NCBI RefSeq assembly: GCF_000472385.1
Contig: NZ_AWZU01000029.1
Span: 1-64,000 of the forward strand
Length of the DNA: 64,000 bases
Direction of reading: 5' to 3'
Origin: Bradyrhizobium sp. ARR65
Lineage (GTDB): Bacteria > Pseudomonadota > Alphaproteobacteria > Rhizobiales > Xanthobacteraceae
A program made the translations under genes and the position numbers. This document shows positions 27,506 through 36,153 of this stretch, piece by piece (the first letter of the stretch is position 1; each line of letters starts with the position of its first letter). The notes below the pieces were generated by a model. It was not told the DNA's origin. It did no database searches and worked only from the letters and a program-made list of their open reading frames with translations.

Positions 27506-27513
27506 GGGCCCAC

Positions 27514-28020
27514 CTAGAATTCGTTGACGATCTTGGTCAGCATCGCGAGCAGCGCGGCGCGGTTGGTGGGGCCGAGGAGCTCGTTGAGCCGCGCCTCATG
27601 CTTGTTGGCGACGAGCCTTTTTGCCCGGACCAGCATGTTGCGGCCCCTCTCCGTCAAGAGCAGGATGTGCGAGCGGCGGTCGTTGGTCGAGCGCACCCGC
27701 TCGCACAGCCCGCGGCTTTCCAAGCCGTCGAGCATCGAGACGAAATTCGGCCGCAGGATCCCAAGCGTATTGGCAATCTCGGTCTGGTTACGGCCGGGAT
27801 TCTTCTCCAGCAGGAGCAACACGGAAAATTGCGCAGGCGTGAGCTGCAGGGGGGCCATGCAGCGCAGAAAATCCTCGAAGATTTTGAGCTGCGCGCGTTT
27901 CAGCGTATAGCCGAGCAGCTCGGAAAGCTCGCCAAGCTGGAGCGCTGTGGTCTCGGCCGGCTCAACCGGCTCCTTGCGGGCTCTTGCGGCCTCGGCGACA
28001 GCAGTCTTGGAAACGGTCAT
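27514..28020 (-). CDS. MarR family transcriptional regulator
   Basis: A 168-residue MarR regulator. The winged helix is at about residues 65-135: LTPAQFSVLLLL, NQTEIANTLGILRPNFVSML, and the wing DRRSHILLLTERG. The start is the ATG at 28020 (MTVSKTAV). It diverges from an ABC importer across a long AT-rich inverted repeat. Bradyrhizobiaceae MarR proteins (for example CouR and BadR of R. palustris) sense aromatic acids or their CoA thioesters. The nearby feruloyl-CoA-synthase-like gene set and the shared half-sites suggest a similar role, which is inference. Confidence 0.88.
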   Translation of the reverse strand: MTVSKTAVAEAARARKEPVEPAETTALQLGELSELLGYTLKRAQLKIFEDFLRCMAPLQLTPAQFSVLLLLEKNPGRNQTEIANTLGILRPNFVSMLDGLESRGLCERVRSTNDRRSHILLLTERGRNMLVRAKRLVANKHEARLNELLGPTNRAALLAMLTKIVNEF

Positions 28021-28082
28021 CGCCCCATGCTCGCGATCACGACAGGTTGGAAACAGCAAGGCCGGCCGGCAGCCTTGAGATT

Positions 28083-28116
28083 ATATTTGATAATTGTTAT
28101 TCAACATATCAAATAT
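28083..28116. promoter_or_regulatory. Candidate MarR operator in the marR/ABC importer divergent gap
   Basis: ATATTTGAT (28083-28091) and ATCAAATAT (28108-28116) are perfect inverted arms. The spacer contains ATTGTTAT (28093-28100), which recurs at 44171-44178 and, as ATAGTTAT, at 40341-40348. The site is strikingly AT-rich for this genome and lies 63-96 bases upstream of marR. Confidence 0.6.
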
Positions 28117-28193
28117 CGGTACGGCTTTTCAACTGCCGCGACGAGCCGGCCTTGCTTTGCAATCAGGCCGGACATCAGGGGGAGCGTCCGCAC

Positions 28194-29234
28194 TTGAACT
28201 CCACGATCATGCTGTTCCTGGTGCAGGACGGCATCACCAATGGCGCGATCTACGCCCTCTTGGGGCTGGCACTTGTGCTGGTGTTCGCCGTAACGCGCGT
28301 GATCCTGATCCCACAGGGCGAGTTCGTCACCTATGGCGCGCTGACCTATGCCTCGCTGAGCGCCGGCCAGATGCCGGGCACGGCGAAGCTGGCGCTCGTG
28401 ATGGGTATTGCCGCCTTTGCCTTCGATCTGTTCGCCGCGCGACGGCTCCTCCGCTGGCAAAAGCTTGCGCGCGCCTTCGCGGTCAATGTCGTTTTGCCGG
28501 GCGCGGTGCTGGCGCTGACGTCGTGGCTGGCCGGTCGGCATTCGCCGGTTCTGGTCAATGTTGGCGCTTCGCTTGTCATCGTGGCGCTGATCGGCGTCTT
28601 CCTCTATCGCCTCGCCTTCCAGCCGCTCGCGCACACCTCGGTGCTGGTGCTGCTGATCGCCTCCGTGGGCTGTCATCTCGCCATGCAAGGTTTGGGGCTG
28701 TTGTTCTTCGGCGCCGAAGGACAGCGCGGACCTGCGCTTGCCGATGCGGCCGCAACATTGGGCCCGCTGCGTTTCACCGGACAGAGCATCGCGGTCTACG
28801 GGCTCACCGTCGCCTTCATCGTCGCGCTCTGGCTGTTCTTCGGCTTGACCGTTTATGGCAAGGCGCTGCGCGCCACCGCCGTGAACCGGCTCGGCGCGCG
28901 GCTGGTCGGGATCAGGACCTCGCTGTCGGGACAGATCGCCTTCCTGCTCGCGTCCGTCATCGGCGCGTTGTCGGGCATCCTGATCGTGCCGATCACGACG
29001 CTCTATTACGACACCGGATTTTTGATCGGCCTCAAAGGCTTCATTGCCGCGATCATCGGCGGCCTCGTCAGCTATCCGCTGACCGCCATGGCCGCGCTCC
29101 TGGTCGGCGTCGTCGAGGCCTTCTCCTCCTTCTATGCCAGCAACTTCAAGGAAGTCATCGTCTTTACGCTCTTGATCCCGGTGCTGCTGCTGCGCTCGCT
29201 CGCCGCGCCCGCGGTCGAGGAAGAGGGGGACTGA
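28194..29234 (+). CDS. HAAT-family ABC transporter permease (LivH-like), TTG start
   Basis: A 346-residue permease. The open frame extends far upstream, but AGGGGGAG at 28177-28184 sits about nine bases before a TTG at 28194 (TTG AAC TCC ACG), which I take as the start; the first good ATG is at 28209. LivH hallmarks are the N-terminus VQDGITNGAIYALLGLALVL and RVILIPQGEFVTYGALTY, and the loop RATAVNRLGARLVGIRTS. A non-standard stretch around residues 60-110 makes it longer than usual. It is co-transcribed with the fused permease/ATPase that follows. Confidence 0.85.
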   Translation: MNSTIMLFLVQDGITNGAIYALLGLALVLVFAVTRVILIPQGEFVTYGALTYASLSAGQMPGTAKLALVMGIAAFAFDLFAARRLLRWQKLARAFAVNVVLPGAVLALTSWLAGRHSPVLVNVGASLVIVALIGVFLYRLAFQPLAHTSVLVLLIASVGCHLAMQGLGLLFFGAEGQRGPALADAAATLGPLRFTGQSIAVYGLTVAFIVALWLFFGLTVYGKALRATAVNRLGARLVGIRTSLSGQIAFLLASVIGALSGILIVPITTLYYDTGFLIGLKGFIAAIIGGLVSYPLTAMAALLVGVVEAFSSFYASNFKEVIVFTLLIPVLLLRSLAAPAVEEEGD

Positions 29235-29238
29235 AGCG

Positions 29239-31008
29239 ATGCGCGAGCGCTGGCCCGTCCTCGTTTTCGCGGCCCTGATGGCGGCGATTCCCTTTGTGCC
29301 TGATGTTCCGCCGTTCTGGATCGTGCTGCTCGACAATATCGGCCTCTCCGCGCTGGTGGCGATGGGACTCGTGCTGCTGACCGGCGTCGGCGGCCTTACC
29401 TCCTTCGGCCAGGCGGCGTTCGTCGGTTTCGGTGCCTACACCACGGCGGTACTGACCACGGCCTATGGCGTCTCGCCCTGGCTCGCGTTGCCGGCTTCGC
29501 TTGCGGTGAGCGGCATCGCCGCGATCCTGCTCGGTCTCGTCACCGTGCGGCTATCAGGCCATTATCTGCCGCTCGGCACCATCGCCTGGGGACTCGGGCT
29601 GTTCTATCTGTTCAGCAAGCTGGAATTCCTCGGCCGCAATGACGGCATTTCGGCGATCCCGCCGTTGTCGATCGGTGCGCTGAAGATGCTTGATCCCGGC
29701 ACGATCTATTACGCGATCTGGATCGCGGTATTCGTCTCGGCGCTGCTCACCTTGAATCTGTTGGACTCCCGCACCGGTCGCGCCATCCGGGCGCTCCGGC
29801 GCGGCCACATCGCAGCGGAAGCCTTTGGCGTGCAGACGCCGCGCGCCAAGCTTCTCGTCTTCATCCATGCCGCGGTGCTGGCGGGACTCTCGGGCTGGCT
29901 CTACGCGCATTTCCAGCGCGCGGTGAATCCGACGCCCTTCGGCGCGCAGGCCGGCATCGAATATCTGTTCATCGCGGTGGTCGGCGGCGCCGGCTACGTC
30001 TGGGGCGGCGTGCTCGGCGCAGCGATCGTGGTGGTGCTCAAGGAGGTGCTGCAGAGCTATCTGCCGCTTCTGTTGCACGGCGAAGGCCAGCTCGAGATCA
30101 TCGTATTCGGTATCCTGCTGGTGGCGCTGTTGCAGCTCGCGCCGACCGGCGTATGGGCGCTCGTGATGTCCTGGCTCCCGGTCAAGGCCGCCCGCAAGCG
30201 CCCGGACGTCTCGCTCAAGCTCAGCCCTCGCGAGCGGGCGCCGCACGAGGGCGGCGTGCTGCTGCAGCTCGAGAAGGCGCGCAAGCAGTTCGGCGGCGTG
30301 GTGGCGGTGAACGACGTGTCCTTTGCCGTGCGGCCGCGCGAGATCGTCGCGCTGATCGGCCCGAACGGCGCTGGCAAGAGCACGACGTTCAACCTGATCA
30401 CCGGCGTGCTCACGGCGACCAGCGGCTCGATCTCCGTGCTCGGCAAAAGGCTGCGCAATCCGCCCCCACAGGAGGTGGTCAAGCTCGGCGTCGCCCGCAC
30501 CTTCCAGCATGTGAAGCTGGTGCCGGACATGAGCGTGCTGGAGAATGTCGCGATCGGCGCGCATTTGCGCGGCCATGCCGGCCCGCTCGCCAGCATGTTC
30601 CGCCTCGACCGCACGGATGAAGCAAAGCTGTTCGCGGAAGCCGCGCGCCAGATCGAGCGCGTCGGTCTTGCCGAGCAGATCGACCAACCGGCCGGCTCGC
30701 TCTCGCTCGGCCAGCAGCGCATTGTCGAGATCGCCCGCGCGCTTTGCGCCGATCCGTTGCTGCTGCTGTTGGACGAGCCGGCCGCGGGCCTGCGGCACAT
30801 GGAAAAGCAGCGGCTCGCTGCGCTGCTGCGGCAATTGCGCGACGGCGGCATGTCGGTGCTGCTGGTCGAGCACGATATGGGATTTGTGATGGATTTGGCC
30901 GATCGCGTGGTCGTGCTCGATTTCGGCACCAAGATCGCGGAAGGAACGCCGGACGCCATCAAGACGAATCCGGAAGTGATTAGGGCCTATCTTGGAGCCG
31001 CCGCATGA
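29239..31008 (+). CDS. Fused LivM permease - LivG ATPase
   Basis: A 589-residue fusion. Residues 1 to about 310 are a LivM-type permease (GVGGLTSFGQAAFVGFGAYT near 47-66, loop RAIRALRRGHIAAEAFGVQT near 181-200). Residues about 338-589 are a LivG-type ATPase with Walker A GPNGAGKST at 374-382, signature SLSLGQQRIVEIARAL and Walker B LLLLDEPAAGL. The linker (about 311-337) is charged and probably cytoplasmic. Such fusions are frequent among rhizobial HAAT importers. Its stop overlaps the next ATPase start (ATGA). Confidence 0.9.
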   Translation: MRERWPVLVFAALMAAIPFVPDVPPFWIVLLDNIGLSALVAMGLVLLTGVGGLTSFGQAAFVGFGAYTTAVLTTAYGVSPWLALPASLAVSGIAAILLGLVTVRLSGHYLPLGTIAWGLGLFYLFSKLEFLGRNDGISAIPPLSIGALKMLDPGTIYYAIWIAVFVSALLTLNLLDSRTGRAIRALRRGHIAAEAFGVQTPRAKLLVFIHAAVLAGLSGWLYAHFQRAVNPTPFGAQAGIEYLFIAVVGGAGYVWGGVLGAAIVVVLKEVLQSYLPLLLHGEGQLEIIVFGILLVALLQLAPTGVWALVMSWLPVKAARKRPDVSLKLSPRERAPHEGGVLLQLEKARKQFGGVVAVNDVSFAVRPREIVALIGPNGAGKSTTFNLITGVLTATSGSISVLGKRLRNPPPQEVVKLGVARTFQHVKLVPDMSVLENVAIGAHLRGHAGPLASMFRLDRTDEAKLFAEAARQIERVGLAEQIDQPAGSLSLGQQRIVEIARALCADPLLLLLDEPAAGLRHMEKQRLAALLRQLRDGGMSVLLVEHDMGFVMDLADRVVVLDFGTKIAEGTPDAIKTNPEVIRAYLGAAA

Positions 31009-31736
31009 GCGCGCTGCTGACGATTGCTGATGCCCATGTCGCCTATGGCAAGGTCGAGGCGGTACGTTCGGTATCGCTCGAGGTTGCCGCGAACGAGATC
31101 GTCACCATCATCGGCGCCAACGGCGCCGGCAAGACCACGCTGCTCAACGCGATCATGGGCGTGCTGCCCCTCAAGGGCCGCATCGGCTTTCTGGGTGCGG
31201 ACCTGACACAGCTCGAGATCGAGGACCGTGTCGGCTTAGGGCTAAGCCTCGTGCCGGAACATCGCGAGCTGTTCTGGAGCATGAGCGTCGAGGACAATCT
31301 CCTGCTCGGCGCCTTTCGCGGCACATCGGCTGGTTCGGCTAGTGCGTTCGAACGAGTCTACACGCTGTTTCCGCGCCTGAAGGAGCGGCGCAAGCAGCTC
31401 GCAGGCACGCTGTCCGGCGGCGAGCAGCAGATGCTGGCCATGGGCCGCGCGCTGATGGGCGCGCCCAAACTGTTGATGCTGGATGAGCCGAGCCTGGGGC
31501 TCGCTCCGATCATCGTCGCCGATATTTTCCGCACCGTCTCCGAACTGCGCAGCGCCGGCGTCTCCGTGCTGCTCGTCGAGCAGAACGCGCAGGCTGCGCT
31601 GAAGATCGCCGACCGCGCCTATGTGATGGAGCTCGGCGAGTTCGTGCTGCAGGGAAGCGCGGCCGAGATCGAGCGTCACGAAGGCGTCGCCGCCAGCTAT
31701 CTCGGCTTCCAGCACGCGGGCGAGAGCGGAATCTGA
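31005..31736 (+). CDS. HAAT-family ABC transporter ATP-binding protein (LivF-like)
   Basis: A 243-residue LivF-type ATPase. Walker A is GANGAGKTT near residue 37, the signature LSGGEQQMLAMGRAL, and Walker B LLMLDEPSLGLAP. It is coupled to the fusion gene by a 4-base overlap, completing a three-gene importer without its own adjacent binding protein. The orphan binding protein at 34933-36078 is the best local candidate partner. Confidence 0.9.
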   Translation: MSALLTIADAHVAYGKVEAVRSVSLEVAANEIVTIIGANGAGKTTLLNAIMGVLPLKGRIGFLGADLTQLEIEDRVGLGLSLVPEHRELFWSMSVEDNLLLGAFRGTSAGSASAFERVYTLFPRLKERRKQLAGTLSGGEQQMLAMGRALMGAPKLLMLDEPSLGLAPIIVADIFRTVSELRSAGVSVLLVEQNAQAALKIADRAYVMELGEFVLQGSAAEIERHEGVAASYLGFQHAGESGI

Positions 31737-31847
31737 ACATTCAACTCACGCGGAACCTCCCGCAAGTGTGAAGCAAGCGCGTGACTTGGCAGCTTTGCTT
31801 TCGCACCCGCGCAAACTATCCTCAAACGGGGCCGTTGGGGATGTCGC

Positions 31848-32615
31848 ATGTCGCACAAGCTTGCGGTCCTTGGTTTCGTGCTGGCTCTGGTCGGAGCGTC
31901 GACCGCATCCGGAGCGCGGGCTGAACCTGATTTCAGCGGCGTGTGGCTCCCGGACATAAGGGATCAGAAGCGCCAGGAGACGGCGAACATGCCGCCCTGG
32001 AAGCCGGAGATTCTAAGCCAGGTTCAACATTTGATTGCCGAGGAAAAGGCCGGGCGCCCGTTTCTGGTGCTGAGCCACTGTCTGCCGCACGGCATGCCGA
32101 GTTGGATGCTGATCACGCATAATGCGTTCGAGTGGCTCACAACCCCAGGTCGCATCACCCTGCTCGGCGAGGTCGATGGCAACCGGATGCGGCGGATCTA
32201 CACGGATGGCCGCCAGCATCCCGAGGATCCCGATCCGACATTGCACGGCCATTCGATCGGCCATTGGGAGGGCGATACGCTGATGGTCGACACCACCGCG
32301 ATCATGCCGCAAGCCTATATCGCGATCAGCGAAGCGGTCGGCATTCCCAACAATGGCGACATGCATGTCGTCGAACACATTCATCTCACCGAGCCGAACG
32401 TGATGCATGATGATCTCGAGATCACCGCGCCGAAAGTCCTCACCACGACCTGGAAAACGACACGAATTTTCCGCCGCTACCCCGATCGCCATTATGAAAT
32501 CATCGAGGGCGAGTGCGAGCAGGGCGACCTGATCCCAGGCAAGGACGAGCACGGCAACGACATATTCATCTTCAACCCGCAAAGCGCGTACGGAACGGTT
32601 CGCACGGACAAATAG
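31848..32615 (+). CDS. Conserved hypothetical secreted protein
   Basis: A 255-residue protein with a signal peptide of about 25 residues (cleavage near ARAEP). The mature protein starts DFSGVWLPD, a phrase seen in several secreted proteins of unknown function found beside DUF6152 genes. It is rich in His and Trp, with repeated GHWEGDTLMVDTTAI-type beta segments near residues 138-152 and HVVEHIHLTEPNVMHDD near 174-190. No catalytic motif is recognised. It is the first gene of a five-gene plus-strand cluster ending in a c-type cytochrome, four bases from the next gene. Confidence 0.7.
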   Translation: MSHKLAVLGFVLALVGASTASGARAEPDFSGVWLPDIRDQKRQETANMPPWKPEILSQVQHLIAEEKAGRPFLVLSHCLPHGMPSWMLITHNAFEWLTTPGRITLLGEVDGNRMRRIYTDGRQHPEDPDPTLHGHSIGHWEGDTLMVDTTAIMPQAYIAISEAVGIPNNGDMHVVEHIHLTEPNVMHDDLEITAPKVLTTTWKTTRIFRRYPDRHYEIIEGECEQGDLIPGKDEHGNDIFIFNPQSAYGTVRTDK

Positions 32616-32618
32616 GGA

Positions 32619-33023
32619 ATGATCGAGATGCCGGTGAAGGCTTTTTCTCTTGCCGCTGCACTGATGCTGGGCTTTCCGACCCTCGCGGCGGCGCACCATT
32701 CGGGTGCCGCCTATGACCAGGAACATCAGCAGACCACGCAGGGCACGGTCAAGCAGGTCAACTGGACCAACCCTCACATCACTTTTGTCGTCGAGACCGA
32801 CGCCAAGGACGGCAAGCAGGCCGAGACCTGGGTTTTCGAGGTCTCAAGCCCCGGCGTGTTGACGCGCTCCGGCTGGACCAAGCGCTCGCTGCAGGTCGGC
32901 GATCACGCGACCTTCCAATACGCTCCGCTTCGTGACGGCAAGCCTGGCGGGCTGTTGCGAAAGGTGACGCTGCAAAGTGGCCAGGAACTGACTTACACGC
33001 TGACGCCTGAGATGGAGAAGTAG
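32619..33023 (+). CDS. DUF6152-family secreted protein
   Basis: A 134-residue protein with a signal peptide ending at LAAAHH. The mature N-terminus HHSGAAYDQ and the TQGTVKQVNWTNPHITF segment identify the DUF6152 family (small periplasmic beta proteins of unknown function). A second ATG at 32628 is an equally possible start. The histidine pair at the mature N-terminus could bind metal, which is speculation. It lies between the secreted protein and two membrane proteins in the same cluster. Confidence 0.75.
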   Translation: MIEMPVKAFSLAAALMLGFPTLAAAHHSGAAYDQEHQQTTQGTVKQVNWTNPHITFVVETDAKDGKQAETWVFEVSSPGVLTRSGWTKRSLQVGDHATFQYAPLRDGKPGGLLRKVTLQSGQELTYTLTPEMEK

Positions 33024-33030
33024 TCCGGCG

Positions 33031-33534
33031 ATGGAGGCCGCTCTGACTGCATTTTCCAAATGGCTGTCGGCGACGTCGCTCAGCCATGCCATCCAGACAG
33101 CGGGCTGGATCATTCCAACGCTGCAGACCATACACATTCTCTGCGTCGCCATCGTGTTCTCATCCGCGGTGCTGGTTGATTTGCGGCTGTTCCAGCTGTT
33201 TGAGCGCGACGAGCCGCTGCGCGAGGTGGCGCGGCGCTTTCTGCCGGCGATCTGGCCCGTGCTGCTCGTCTTGCTCGCGACCGGAGGCCTGCTGATCATC
33301 GGCGAGCCGCGCCGCTCGCTGGTCAATCCAACCTTTTACCTCAAAATGACCCTGCTGCTTGTCGCGATCCTGCTGACGGCAGGCCTGCAGAGATCGATCG
33401 CTTCCGCACCAGTCGCTTGGGAGAAGGATCGAAGCCGCCGGATGGCGGGCAAGGCTCTCGCAACGGTATCGATCCTGGTCTGGTGCGGCATCCTGTTCGC
33501 CGGGCGCTGGATCGCCTACACGCAGGCCGGTTGA
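33031..33534 (+). CDS. DUF6644-like membrane protein, copy 1
   Basis: A 167-residue integral membrane protein with about four helices (residues about 22-48, 70-92, 103-122, 142-162). A histidine lies in the first helix (LQTIHILCVAIV). It shares topology and several motifs with the next gene: IPTLQTIH compared with FPSIESVH, VLVDLRLFQL compared with VLDLRLLGL, and a C-terminal GRWIAYT compared with GRWIGFT. The family name is from memory. Its stop overlaps the next start by one base, so the pair is coupled. Confidence 0.72.
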   Translation: MEAALTAFSKWLSATSLSHAIQTAGWIIPTLQTIHILCVAIVFSSAVLVDLRLFQLFERDEPLREVARRFLPAIWPVLLVLLATGGLLIIGEPRRSLVNPTFYLKMTLLLVAILLTAGLQRSIASAPVAWEKDRSRRMAGKALATVSILVWCGILFAGRWIAYTQAG

Positions 33535-34037
33535 TGTCGCAGTTTCAGGATATCATTGCCTATTTCGAGGACAGCGGGCTGGCGGAAAGCATTCGCGAAA
33601 ACGATACGCTGTTTCCATCCATCGAGTCCGTCCACGTGATCGCGATCTGCCTCGTTGTCGGCTCGATCCTCGTGCTGGACCTGCGCCTGCTCGGGCTCGC
33701 CTCCATTCATCGGCCCGTGAGCCGGCTCGCGGGTGCCATCCTCCCGGTAACTTGGAGTGCATTCGCGATCGCGGCGACCTCCGGCTTTTTGCTGTTCATC
33801 TCCAACGCGACCAAATATCTGGAGAACGGCTATTTCGTCGCCAAGATCTGTCTGATCTGTGCCGCCGGCGTGAATATGCTGATCTTCCACGGCATCAGCG
33901 CGAGGGATCTGTCGCAGTGGGAGAAGGAGCCGCGACCGCCGCTGCGGGCGCGCCTTGCAGGCGCGGTCTCGATCCTGCTCTGGATCGCGGTCGTGGCTTG
34001 CGGGCGCTGGATCGGATTCACCATGCAGGTGCTTTGA
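33534..34037 (+). CDS. DUF6644-like membrane protein, copy 2
   Basis: A 167-residue paralogue of the preceding gene, with about four membrane helices. The start ATG at 33534 overlaps the upstream TGA (TGATG). Histidines occur in ESVHVIAICL and MLIFHGISA; the first is shared with copy 1 and could be a heme or metal ligand, which is unproven. The tandem pair beside a c-type cytochrome suggests a membrane redox module. The open frame upstream of 33534 belongs to another frame of copy 1. Confidence 0.72.
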   Translation: MSQFQDIIAYFEDSGLAESIRENDTLFPSIESVHVIAICLVVGSILVLDLRLLGLASIHRPVSRLAGAILPVTWSAFAIAATSGFLLFISNATKYLENGYFVAKICLICAAGVNMLIFHGISARDLSQWEKEPRPPLRARLAGAVSILLWIAVVACGRWIGFTMQVL

Positions 34038-34038
34038 G

Positions 34039-34506
34039 ATGGGCAGGCTCCGCCTTTCTCGCGGCGTGATTGTTGCAGTCGCCATGACAGGCTTGGCCGC
34101 ATCGCCATCAATGTCGGAGGATGTGGCGGCGATGCCGCCCTTCCAGCCCCATGTCGACATGAAGACGTTCATGGAGCACGTGCTCAGTCCGGCCGCGGCG
34201 ATCATCTGGAGCACCAACGGCACGATCATCGACGAGAAAGGCGAGCATGACCTTTCGCCGAAAACAGATGACGACTGGGAGAAGATCGTCAGCGGCGCGG
34301 CAACGCTGGCGGAAGCAACGAACGCGCTGATGATCCCGCAGCGGGCGCTGGATGCGCAATGGAACGACTACGTCAACAAGCTCGCGGCCGCCGCGGACAA
34401 AGCCTATCGCGCCGCGGAGGCGCACGATCTGAAATCCATCTCCGAAGTCAGCGATCAACTCGACAGCATCTGCGCCGCCTGCCACCGTCATTACGGGCTG
34501 GAGTAG
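34039..34506 (+). CDS. Periplasmic c-type cytochrome (cytochrome c'-like)
   Basis: A 155-residue protein with a signal peptide of about 26 residues. A single heme-binding CAACH is at residues 145-149, near the C-terminus, after a mostly helical stretch (DWEKIVSGAATLAEATNAL ... YVNKLAAAADKAYRAAEAHD). One C-terminal CxxCH after a helical bundle is the class II (cytochrome c') arrangement. It starts two bases after the stop of the second membrane protein. It presumably exchanges electrons with the other products of the cluster. Confidence 0.8.
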   Translation: MGRLRLSRGVIVAVAMTGLAASPSMSEDVAAMPPFQPHVDMKTFMEHVLSPAAAIIWSTNGTIIDEKGEHDLSPKTDDDWEKIVSGAATLAEATNALMIPQRALDAQWNDYVNKLAAAADKAYRAAEAHDLKSISEVSDQLDSICAACHRHYGLE

Positions 34507-34932
34507 ATTGCGGCCACGGCGCAGTGCTTATTATGGCGCGGCGCTTATTATTGCGCCCTCTCTCCTTGTGAGAGGCAGTTCCGCAGGAGCATACGCCGAT
34601 CAAATTGCAGAGCCAGGCGGGCACCTTGGGCTCGCCTCCCCTCGATTCGCTCAGCTCGGCGACTGCTCTACAACATGACCAGCTCCCAGTTAGTACCGTC
34701 ACCCTGAGGTGTGAGCCACCGGGTCCGCGCGAAGCGCGGCCCGATGACAGGCTCCACGAGCCTCGAAGGGCGACGGCCCGGCCCTCGCAGCAGGCCGTTC
34801 ATCGTTCGAGGCTCGCTACCGCAAGCACCTCAGGATGACGGTTCGAGGCTGGTGCTCGCTTGGATCAAAGGGCCTATCTATTGGATCACCCGCTGTCGCG
34901 GGCGATGACGGTGGTGCTTGCGGCAGTCACGC
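34507..34932. repeat. Gene-free gap with a 140-base palindromic repeat (family C)
   Basis: No credible gene is seen. From 34698 (gtcaccctgaggtgtgag) to 34840 (gcacctcaggatgacgg) the ends are complementary, with further internal pairing (gagcctcgaagg with cgttcgaggctcg). A weaker relative lies at 51669-51740. Confidence 0.65.
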
Positions 34933-36078
34933 TCACTCCGCCAGGACGTATTTGCCGTTTTTCACCGTGAGCAGAATGCGCGAGCGGTCGTCCAGGCCGT
35001 AGCGGTCGGTTTCGGTGAAATTATAGACGCCCTGGCTCGCCGGAATTTCCCGCTCGGTCAGCAGCGCCTTTCGGATCGCCTCGCGGAATTCGCTCGTGCC
35101 GGGTTGTGCCGTTTTCAGCGCGGTCGGGACGACACGCTCCAGAACCAGGAACGCATCATAGGAATGGCCGGCGAACTGGCTGCGCGGGCCGTATTTGGCT
35201 TCATAGGCCTTGTCCAGCGCCAGGCCCGGCTTCTTGGTGAGCGCGCTGTCGGGCTGATCCTCCGGATCCATCACTGGCCCCGAAACCATGATCACGCCCT
35301 CGGCGGCCTTGCCCGCGATGCGGATGAAATCCATGCTGGCGGCGCCGTGGGTCTGATAGATCAGGCCCTTGTAGCCGCGGTCCCGCAGCTCGGTCTGCGG
35401 CAACGCCGCAGCGGTGCCGGAGGCGCCGACCAGGATGGCATCGGGATTGGCGGCGACAAGCTTCAACACCTGGCCGGTGACCGATGTGTCGGGACGCGCG
35501 AAGCGCTCATCATCGACCAGCGTCATGCCCATCGGGATGGCCTGTTTCTTGAAATCGTTCAGCCAGAGATCGCCGTAGGAATCGGAATAGCCGATATAGC
35601 CGACGGTCTTGATGCCATGCTTCTTCATGTGGTCGTACAGCGCCTTGCCGACGATCGGAATCGGCTGCGGCATCGTCACCGACCACTTCGCCCGTTCCGG
35701 CGTGATCGGGAATGGCGCGAGCCCGATATGCGGAATGCCGGCCTCGTTGGCGACGTTGGACACCGCGATTGTCGGTGGCGTCGTGGAAGAGCCCATAATG
35801 ATGTCGGCCTTGGACTCCGTGACAAAGCGCCGCGCATTCGTTGTGGCGTTGGTCGGGTCGCCGCCGTCGTCGAGCACGATCACTTTCAAGGGATGGCCTG
35901 CGATCTCCTTCGCCACGAAGTCGAGCGCGTTGCGCTCGGGGATGCCGAGCGCCGCCGCCGGCCCCGTCGTGGAAATGCTGATGCCGATGGTGATCTCATT
36001 GGTCTGCGCGCCCGCCGGCGCGCCCGGCAACGCAAGGCTGAGCGCCAGCGCCGCGGCAGACAAAAGGGCTTTCCTCAT
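34933..36078 (-). CDS. HAAT-family ABC transporter substrate-binding protein (aromatic-acid type suspected)
   Basis: A 381-residue periplasmic binding protein with a signal peptide of about 24 residues ending APAGAQ. The mature start NEITIGISISTTGPAAALG and later GYIGYSDSYGDLWLNDF and GHSYDAFLVLE are Peripla_BP_6 features. It differs strongly from the three paralogues at 14-18 kb. It is the last gene of the minus-strand ligase/crotonase/SDR/thioesterase series and has no permease beside it, so the importer at 28194-31736 is a plausible partner. The ligand is inferred from neighbours to be a hydroxycinnamate or benzoate. Confidence 0.85.
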   Translation of the reverse strand: MRKALLSAAALALSLALPGAPAGAQTNEITIGISISTTGPAAALGIPERNALDFVAKEIAGHPLKVIVLDDGGDPTNATTNARRFVTESKADIIMGSSTTPPTIAVSNVANEAGIPHIGLAPFPITPERAKWSVTMPQPIPIVGKALYDHMKKHGIKTVGYIGYSDSYGDLWLNDFKKQAIPMGMTLVDDERFARPDTSVTGQVLKLVAANPDAILVGASGTAAALPQTELRDRGYKGLIYQTHGAASMDFIRIAGKAAEGVIMVSGPVMDPEDQPDSALTKKPGLALDKAYEAKYGPRSQFAGHSYDAFLVLERVVPTALKTAQPGTSEFREAIRKALLTEREIPASQGVYNFTETDRYGLDDRSRILLTVKNGKYVLAE

Positions 36079-36153
36079 TCGTTCCTCCCTGCAATGTTCG
36101 CTTGTTCCAGAGCAGAACTTGCCCTGCAGTTCAACCCTCTCTTTAGGTGTGCA

